Shown here: in pieces, positions 28,601-37,600 of the stretch | Layout: every line of letters starts with the position of its first letter | Numbering within the stretch: position 1 is the first letter of the stretch | Source of the DNA: Sebastes aleutianus | Lineage: Eukaryota > Chordata > Actinopteri > Perciformes > Sebastidae | Direction of reading: 5' to 3' | NCBI GenBank assembly: GCA_916700875.1 | Contig: CAKAKS010000060.1 | Coordinates: forward strand, 4,077,334 to 4,141,333 | DNA length: 64,000 nt | Translations under genes and position numbers: made by a program | Notes under the pieces: generated by a model | What the model saw: the letters and a program-made list of their open reading frames with translations, nothing else | Databases searched by the model: none | What the model was told of the DNA's origin: nothing

Positions 28601-31600
28601 AAACATAATGTGATGTTCAATTTTAACATGTCAGACAAATGCCTTAAGCCAGTATATAAATGGGGATAGTAAAATACCACAGACACTCTGTTGAGTGAGG
28701 TAAAGCGTATAGTTATCAGCAAACATCACTATTAATGTTAACTGGTGTTGAACATCAATGACGAACGCTGAAAACTTACCAGGACACGGAAGAAGTAGAG
28801 GTATTCTGCAGCACCAGAGTAGTTTCCACACTCGTACTGGAACTTGGCATATCTGTACAGCGTGTCCAAGTACTCCTGACGGAACTTCAAGAGAAATACG
28901 AGAGTATCAATATCACAAACAGAGAAAATGTGAATCGTTGTCAGACCAAGTCAAAACAATACATATTTTCAAATCAAACATTGTGCTTACGCTGTAATCT
29001 CATGCAGCTGTGGCGCCTAAGGAAATCCCAGTTTTGTGTCATATACATTGGTGATTCAGGGTTAGGGTGAAACATCACAAAAACTTCTCAAACATCTGGG
29101 CTACATCAAATATATTTTACATCATTGTAACTAAATTGCACATCTAATTTTAATTTCGTATTTGTAGCAGTAACCTAATTTTCCCTGCTGTGGTGGCACA
29201 CCACTGCTAAATGAATATAGAGTAAACACTGCTATAGCATATCAGTGGTATTTTGCCATGAACGGCAAAATAATATTTAACTTTTGTGACAAATCTGCCA
29301 AGAAGTGGTCATGTGAACTGAATTAGAAATGCATACGTATATATAGGGCTATCATTTCAAGCCTACTTGTCTTCCTATATTTAACTGTCCTTCCTGTTGT
29401 CCAGTATCTCACAGCTGTGTGCACTGACGTCAGGCCATTCACTAAGATTCAGTACAACTGTGACAGGCAGTGGGTGCTCCGGGCCGCCCAAGCCTTTCCC
29501 ACAGCGTGCTGAGGGGCCCCGGGCCTGGGCTGTATGGAGGTGCAGTGAGGACAGCATGCAGGTCAGCTGGATACCGGAGTGGGAGGGACCGACGGAGGGG
29601 AGGGTAAGAAGCCAAACATCACGGTAAATATAGAACCTCCGGCATTCTTGCGGCTCTATCCACGAGTCCCGAGCTACTCCGTTTATTCTTAACAATTCAC
29701 CACAGAATGTAAATGTCCGCAGAATTTGTGCAAGCCATACAAACCCCGAAAATGAGTTAAGGGTTTTGGGAAGTAATTCTGCATTTCCATGCTTGGACTG
29801 CCCCTCCCACTTCGCCCCTAAAACAACCATGGGTTCACACAAGAGCCATGGGAAAAGCAGTGAAGAAGTGAGACGTCAGCAAATCAAGCCAACTTACGTT
29901 ATGTTTTTCTGCCAAGTAGTCAAAGAGCATTCGTCCATCTCTGAAAAAAAAGAAGAAAGCGAGTCAGTTTCTGTAGTTAGAGGCCATTTAACTTGAGTCG
30001 CCGTTTGGCTGACATCCTGGTGTTTGGAGTCTCGTTCAGGTATATTTTTCCACTTCTGGTCTAAATCAAGAGCTGTACACAAATGAAGAGCATTTCACTT
30101 TTAAAACAGTGCGATGGGCCGTTTATTACATTTGGTTTGGCTACTACAAATCTATGCTAGCCATGTCTAACAAACTATGTCTGGTGAAGAAAGTGAATAC
30201 TGATTTCTCAGCACAGCCTTTGAGTCTCTGTGGCTTTGTCAAAATAAAGGTATGCAACTGTTGTATCCCAACAACATTTTACAACTTTGCCTGTAACCTA
30301 AAAGCTTTGCTATTTATGTGGAAACCACATTGCAACTATGTGTGTTTCTATGGTATGTTCACTTCTATAATGTGAATGAATGAGTGTGTATTTGCTGCCA
30401 CGTGTGTGATGTGTGTTACGTGAATCTCATTTAGGCTGAGGCAGGATTCTTCACTGCTTTGGGGCAGGCTGTCTTGACACCGATACCAAATATCTTATAT
30501 TTTGCTTTGCACTTGTTATGAGATTTAGATGAGAGTCAGCTGCTGAGCTGTCCAACAAGTGGCAACTGTTCATGGAAAAGTCTGCACAGCATTACTGCCA
30601 CCTTCTGCACTGAAAAAGTCAAGGAGCCATGTTGACTCAAAAACCCAAAAGTGGTTTTCATAGCTTTAACAAGTCCAAACAAATGAGAACATACATCATA
30701 GATCACCCAAATGGTGATCGTAATCCACAGAGTGTGTTTTATAATGACAGATTGTTTATAGATATGGTACTAACATGATTTATTATAATAGCTGGGCTTG
30801 GTTTCTGGCTTCAGTAGTTGTCCAAATAAAGCCTGGTAAGGCATATAGGCCTATTAGCTAACTGTTCAATAAAAGTACTTAGACCATTAGGTTCTATTAC
30901 CCAGTAAAATGCTTTGTGGATCTGTGTGTATTAACCCCAACGGACAGGGCACTGGGATTCAAATATCAACCCATTTCTCATTTCCAGCACTGGATGATCC
31001 TCCTAATGCAGAAATAATGTTAAAAACAAGCGACGGCATCAAGCATAATTTAGGTCGTAATGGTGGAATAAAAGTGATGCATGTCCTTTGGCTTGAGAAA
31101 GAATTCTTCATTGACCCCAGATGAGTTTCCTATTGTTTTACAAATCCTATGGTTTGAAGAAAAAATAATGCATAACTTAAGACAGACACATGACTCCTCA
31201 TCCAAAAAGGGAAATTTCCTCTTTACTTCATCCTGACAGCAAAATAACAATAACAGACATGTGCTAAGTCAATGTTGCTATTATCAGGCTTCAAATCTCA
31301 CATAACAGTTCCTACAAATCGGTGTCTTAAACAAACAAATATCTACAGCCCAACTAAAACAATATAACAAACAGTATCAAATGGAAAATACTTTTGATTA
31401 ACTGTACACACTCTTGCCAAGAAACAAAGGAAAGGATAAAGACCCAATTTGACCAAACTATTTTAATCACTGTATACGACAAAACAGTCTTAATAAAGTT
31501 AACCACAACATCTTGCGTCGGTCTCTTTTTACGTCTGTTTTTGCTGACTTTGCTCACAAAAGTCCTAAAAAGACTTAATACATTTTTCATTCAAAATGAA

Positions 31601-34600
31601 GCTCCATGCAATCTACAAAATCCCTCTGCAATGCTGCTATGCAGTCTACGGTTTCAAATAACAGGTTTTTATAATCCCAGAATCGTGGCCAGATATAAAC
31701 ATCACAACCTCACTGATGTCGCATTCACACCAAGAGTTGGACCACCGGGATCATTTGTGTTCATCCGCGTTACTCGCCTTAGACGCGCCGGAGAGGAGAA
31801 AGGGCTTGTTTACATTGATCACAACAACTTTTCTTTACGCCATTTCCGCCATCAACCATGGAAGAAATAACCACTGTTGCTGCTTTGTACATGTTGTGGA
31901 AGTCCCAGATATGTTAAAAAACCAAACGCCGTTGTGTCTGGGTTTATAACATTCTCCCGGCGGTCATTGCACTGACTGTATCTAGCAAGCCACACGTCGC
32001 TTGCAGTATGAACCCAAAATAAACAGATTGTGCTGTCAATTGCAATAAACGAATCAGAAGTATGCCGAAATAACTACATAATAATACCGATTTGTAAAGT
32101 AAGTCTGAATTCATGCTTTGGACGGTCTGTCTGCAAGACGATAAGCAAACAACTTTTAAAATGCTTGTTTCCTGAATGGAGTTCTGATCGATTAGCGTTA
32201 GGCTATGCTAACATTGTAGCTGCTCCATCAACATTCAGCGTCATCTAGGCATAAATACGGCAGCAACGTTGTTGTAAACGGATCAAAAGTATGCTGAAAT
32301 GACAACATAATGATGCAGATTTATAAAAGTATGAAGTCATGCTTTGTTAGGTCTGTTCGCAAGACGACAAGCAAACAACTTTTAAATTGCTTGTTTTCTG
32401 AATGGAGTTCGGATCGACCAGTGCCAGGCTATGACAGTGTAGCTGCTCCATCAACACTCAACACAATATCATCTAGGCATAAATATGGCAGCAACGTTGT
32501 TTATACTATAGACATATACACATACATTTATACACAGAGTTTCATCCAGTTTCTGTATAAATATGATGTACTATCTTAGCTCTGGGTGCCTGCAAACGGC
32601 CACAATACGTTTGTCCTCTAAGGCTGGGGCGATTCGTCGACGTAATCGATTACGTAAATACGTCGATTTACGTAACGTGCGTCGACGCATCGGATGACGT
32701 AATGAAAATGCGCTGCGCCCGGTCCGAGCATGGATTCTGATTCCCCCAGAGCGCAAGAAGCGTCAAAAAACCTCTCCAACGTTCATCAAAGGTGTGGGAA
32801 TACTTCAAACAGAGACCCAACAATGTGGTGCTCTGTAAGTTGTGCAGGATGGAGATGGCGTACTACAGCAGTACAAGTGCAATGCACGAGCACCTGACAA
32901 GAAGGCATCCCAGAGCGCTGCATGAAGAAGACAGTAGCAACACACCGCCGTAAGTCCTGTTTACTTTTTCATCCCCCAGGCATGCTCTATTAAGATTGTA
33001 AAAGCGCGGATGTGTTTCTGTTAGCAGCAGTCATTTAAAGTTTGTTTTTAAAATGTTTCTTTATCACCACCATGTTAAAAGTATTTTATGGACCACTGTT
33101 ATAGTAACGTAACGTTACTCCACGCGTCATCTAATGTTGTTATTCGGCCTTTTATTTTTTCTGTTTACTTTAACGGCAATGTACGGGTGAGAAAATGGCT
33201 TATAGTAACGTTACATATTGTTCTACAGTCTGTGACTGTTAGTCTGTAATTAGTTTCAATTATTTCTCTTTCTCCACACTGATGCAAAAGTACATTTGCT
33301 AGTGTTTATCTTAACTGCATATTATTACAGTGATGAAATAAATCCATGTCTAAACCATCTTAAGTTTTAAGTTAAGTACTTAAGTAAAAATACTGATGAG
33401 GATTATTATTATTATTATTATTAGCTTAATGTCATAACACAACAGTGCTGTGGAAATTAGACCTGTTTTAAAATGTGCCACTATTATCATTATTCTAATG
33501 GGCTTTCTGTGTCTCTTTTTCAGGATAAGACAAAGCAGAGTGGAGGACTTTTTCTACAAAAAGAACATTGCACTTTATTCCTTTTACATGAATTTACAAT
33601 ACAAGCTCTTGTTTTAATTTTATTTTGGAGAAATTGTATGTTGGACTGAAAACAGATTACCAGTAAAGACTGGGATATTTTTTGTTGTGAAATAATGCCA
33701 TAATAATATTCTTGCTTTATGTATATGTTTATAAGAGAAGATATTTGAATAAAGTATTGAAATAATGAGTCAAGTTTTTGATATTTATTTATAAAAAAAA
33801 TATTTCTAATAATTGATGAATTAGTCGTTAGATTAATCGACTAATCGAAAAAATAATCGTTAGATTAATCGTTAAAAAAATAATCGTTAGGTGCAGCCCT
33901 ATTGTCCTCTATCTCTGATTCAACAACGTAAGGATGTAAGTGATGACAGCAGGAGAATCTCAATGCTGATAGGCTTTCGCGACACAGCTTCACGTGAATT
34001 TCTCGCTCAAATTGAAATAATTGAACCCCTGCAAATACATGAATTTCGAGTTGCGTCACTCATGTCGACTCTGTATGTAATCGGGCAGCGCAAAAAGTTT
34101 GCTTTGCGCTTGGTGTGAATGCGTCATAAGGCTAATGATGCCCTTCATGAAAATCTATTTTGGGATAATGATTAAATAAGGAGGCAATATACTACTTTTG
34201 ATTAAGAGACTTTACCTGGTGGACTGCATCTGCCTCGTTGTCTCTGGGTCCTCAAACATTTTCACAATGGGTTCTGTCTCTGACTGCAGCTGCTTCAGCT
34301 GGGCCACAACCTCTGTCCTCTTCTCCCTTAGAGCTGACACAGGGAGGATAAAGAAAGTCATTAGCTACAGCAACTCCATAAACCAACATGTACACGGTCT
34401 GCGCCCCAGCACTGAAAACGCAGTGAAACAAAGTTTACTGCTTAATCAATTCTGAATGGAGTGAGTGGTGGAGTGCAGTAACACTTTATGATTTCTATCA
34501 AGCAACATTAATACCTTCCTTGGTTGTGTGTGTGTTATTTCATGAGAAATGGGGATGACGACTGATATCCACCAAGCGTTAACACTTACTATGCGGAATT

Positions 34601-37600
34601 TCCTTGTCTAAATAAAGGCTTCTGTACACGTCCATGGCGAAGTCCACCATGTTTGTGTCACTGAGGAGGTCCAGTTTTCCATGAAGCAGCTCCTGCTCAT
34701 TGTAGATCTAAGATACAGGACAAATAATAGAAAACAGAGGTGAGGGGGGGGGGTGTACATTATTATCATCTAACCAGGAGGTTCTGATAAAGTTACAAAG
34801 AATCCACCAGACAAGCAGGGGTGGGTAATAACTTGTTACAAGTACCGCAAAAGAGTAAATATTTAGGTATTTTTTTGAGGAACGGTAACTTTTCACGTTC
34901 CTTTTTTTAAACCGCACTTTTACTTTTTACTCAACTATTTTTTTTGGGCAGTAAGGAACTTTTATCTTCGCTACATTTGCCATTTATACCTTTGTTACAA
35001 CTAGTCTGTTATTTACAGTACAATGTATTTTGCTAAATTAACCAAAATGAGCGACGTGCACGCGGCTACGCAGGAGATCTTTAACCGCCCTTCCTTGCGG
35101 TAGACATGCGCTTGCGCCAGACATGCGCTTGCGCCAGGTATCAATGAGCTGGGCAAATGCAAAAACGTAGAAAATCAGGCAAATATCTTTTCAATTCAAG
35201 GTTTGGTTGTTCTACTAATGTAACTCAAATCAGTAAATGCAAACTATGCCACTGGTGGCCATGTTGGAAAACAGTATTGCCCCCAAAGCCGGCAGAAATA
35301 CATTCACTTTCCATTAATGGCATATTAAAAGCATATTTAGTGTATTCAGAACAAATGTAGGCTACACACTGTATAAACATCTAAGTCAGATGATCACAGT
35401 ACTGATTCTGATATATTATAACAGAATCCTCTCATTGCGCAGAACAGGGATTTTGATGGAAATTAGCCAATTTCTTTTCCCTAATTCACATTGGTTGCAT
35501 TTTTTTTTATAGCGACGATGCCCAATGGGGAATTCATGCTGATAAAACTGATATTGGCTTTCACTCAGTAGGCTACCAGTTGTAATTTATTCAGGAAACA
35601 ATAAAGCTTGAGAAGCACAGGAAGAGAGCAAACATGGATGGATGAAGCAGTCCTTTTGGGTTTTACGCGTGACGAACAGGTCTCTTTTTTAGGCTTACCT
35701 TACTCAAATAAACAATGGGCTGCTCCCATGTTAATTGCCATAATAATTCTTTGCACTTATGTTCATAGATGCTTTAGGAATAATCATATTGTATTGGGTG
35801 CCTACGCTATTAGAGAAGGCAAATCATAGGCAGCACCCTTCATATCACATCAAGTTGATTGGTTGGCTACATGTCCATATCAAGATAACAGATTCAGGCA
35901 ACAATAGTAGGTTAGGGAACTAGCAAGTATGATATTTTAAAGTGATGCTATCGATACCTTCATGTAGATAAAAGATAAGTAGGTAAAATAATTGTATTAA
36001 ACAGATATAGTTAAATTAGAGCTATTCAGCACGCAAAGCAAAGTGCATAGAAATAAAAAGAGACTTGAGACCTGACTTGGACTCTAGCTCAAAGACTTGG
36101 ACTTGAATAAAATGACTTGTGAAGATCTCTGGCCCGCACACACTAAGGTTAAACAATATTAAAACACAAAGTTACTTGTACTTTGAGTAGTTTATTGACC
36201 AAGTAACATACTTTTACTTAAGTATGTTTGTCAAATGGAAATCTTTTGGGGTAACTTTTAGCTTACTTGAGCAAGTTTCATATGGGAGTAACCTTTTAAC
36301 ATTACTTTAGTAAACATTTTCTCTAATGTCACCCTGCTTTAAATCGCCTACAGGTGGTTCAAAATGCAGTGGCCAGGTTATTAATTATCCATTGGCTCCC
36401 TGTAAAATTCAGAATCAACTTTAAGATCTTGCTAATTACATTTGGGCACTGCATGACCTCGCCCCCAGTTACATTTCTGATCTCTTAGTTCCATATTCGA
36501 CCTGTCCAACACTTCGATCCTCTAATCTCTGCCTTTTATCCATCCCCCGCTCAACCTGCATTACAAAAGGTGATCAGGCGTTTTCTGTTTTAGCCCCCCC
36601 AACTCTCTGGAATTACAAAAGGTGATCAGGCGTTTTCTGTTTTAGCCCCCCCAACTCTCTAGAATTACAAAAGGTGATCAGGCGTTTTCTGTTTTAGCCC
36701 CCCCAACTCTCTGGAATTACAAAAGGTGATCAGGCGTTTTCTGTTTTAGCCCCCCCAACTCTCTGGAATTACAAAAGGTGATCAGGCGTTTTCTGTTTTA
36801 GCCCCCCCAACTCTCTAGAATTACAAAAGGTGATCAGGCGTTTTCTGTTTTAGCCCCCCCAACTCTCTGGAATTACAAAAGGTGATAGGGCGTTTTCTGT
36901 TTTACCTCCCCCCCCAATCTATTAGAGCTGATGAATCTCTGGACTGTTTTAAGTGGCTCCTAAAAACCAATCTCTATAGGCAAGCCTTTCTATAGGCCTC
37001 ATCCACATGTGTGTTTGATCTGTTTCTCATTGTTTCTGTGTTTCATATTGTAATTTTTCCTTGATTTCATCATTGTTTGATGTTTCATTTGTTTGTGAAG
37101 CTCTTTGTAACGGTGTGTTTTAAAAGTTGCTATATAAATAAAGCTTTACTTACTTACTCTAGTGTTACTCTAGTGTTACCCACAACTGCAGACAAGACAG
37201 AATGGCATTATGACTATAAGCTCATGTGAGTTATTATAACAACGTTCATCTTAACTTACGACAGTGATGATAGTCACTGCTGCCCAGCTCAGCGGATCCT
37301 AACAGTTACAGTCAGTGATAAAGTAGCTAAGTGTTAGCTCTCTGATTCAACCTAACGGTAGAGGTTAGCTAGCCAATGCTAACGATACTTTGACTGAAAC
37401 TGGCGGCTCTCTGCTGCCCTATGAGTTATCAACAATGTTGATAACGGTTTTCCAAGTGTTTTATTATATACAACTGTTAAGCGATACGTCCCAACAGCTG
37501 TTGTTACGTTATTATAACAAATGAAGCATTGTTCTGCTTCCAGCTGTTAGCATCGCCCGAGAGAGTCACGTTATGATTGTTTCATTTCACAGTATTTAAG

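Larger units (their letters stand above)
32619..33901 (+). mobile_element. hAT element with exact 8-bp target duplication
   Basis: Flanked by TTGTCCTC at 32611-32618 and again at 33902-33909, the 8-bp duplication expected for hAT. Ends are TAAGGCTGGGGCGA on the left and, reverse-complemented, TAGGGCTGCACCTAACG on the right. The 1283-bp element carries a BED zinc-finger exon, splice-like signals and a poly(A) signal, but no hAT catalytic or dimerisation domain. It is non-autonomous. Confidence 0.85.
31717..34126. mobile_element. PIF/Harbinger-like element interrupted by a hAT insertion
   Basis: Left terminus TGTCGCATTCACACCAAG (31717-31734). The right terminus in reverse complement is TGACGCATTCACACCAAG (34126-34109), one mismatch in 18. 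Flanks are TGA on the left and TAA on the right, close to the 3-bp TWA duplication of PIF/Harbinger. Removing the inner hAT (32619-33901 with one duplication) leaves about 1.1 kb. No transposase could be recognised. The superfamily is an inference from end structure. Confidence 0.5.
29941..34215 (-). other. EIF3E: EIF3E intron 3 (4.3 kb)
   Basis: More than half of the intron (31717-34126) is a nested pair of DNA transposons. The remaining 29941-31716 shows no gene or recognised repeat. Confidence 0.8.

Noticed and set aside
29381..29842. 153-residue minus-strand open frame near EIF3E exon 4
   Set aside because: It lies in intron 4 between real exons, with no similarity I can recognise. Chance openness is likely in this GC-richer patch.
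32571..32756. 61-residue Arg-rich minus-strand frame
   Set aside because: It is antisense to the hAT terminus and its BED exon; the Arg richness comes from CGTCGA/CGAC repeats.
36559..36922. Regularly spaced repeats considered as a CRISPR-like array
   Set aside because: The units are directly adjacent with no spacers, the array lies in a LINE remnant and the genome is eukaryotic.
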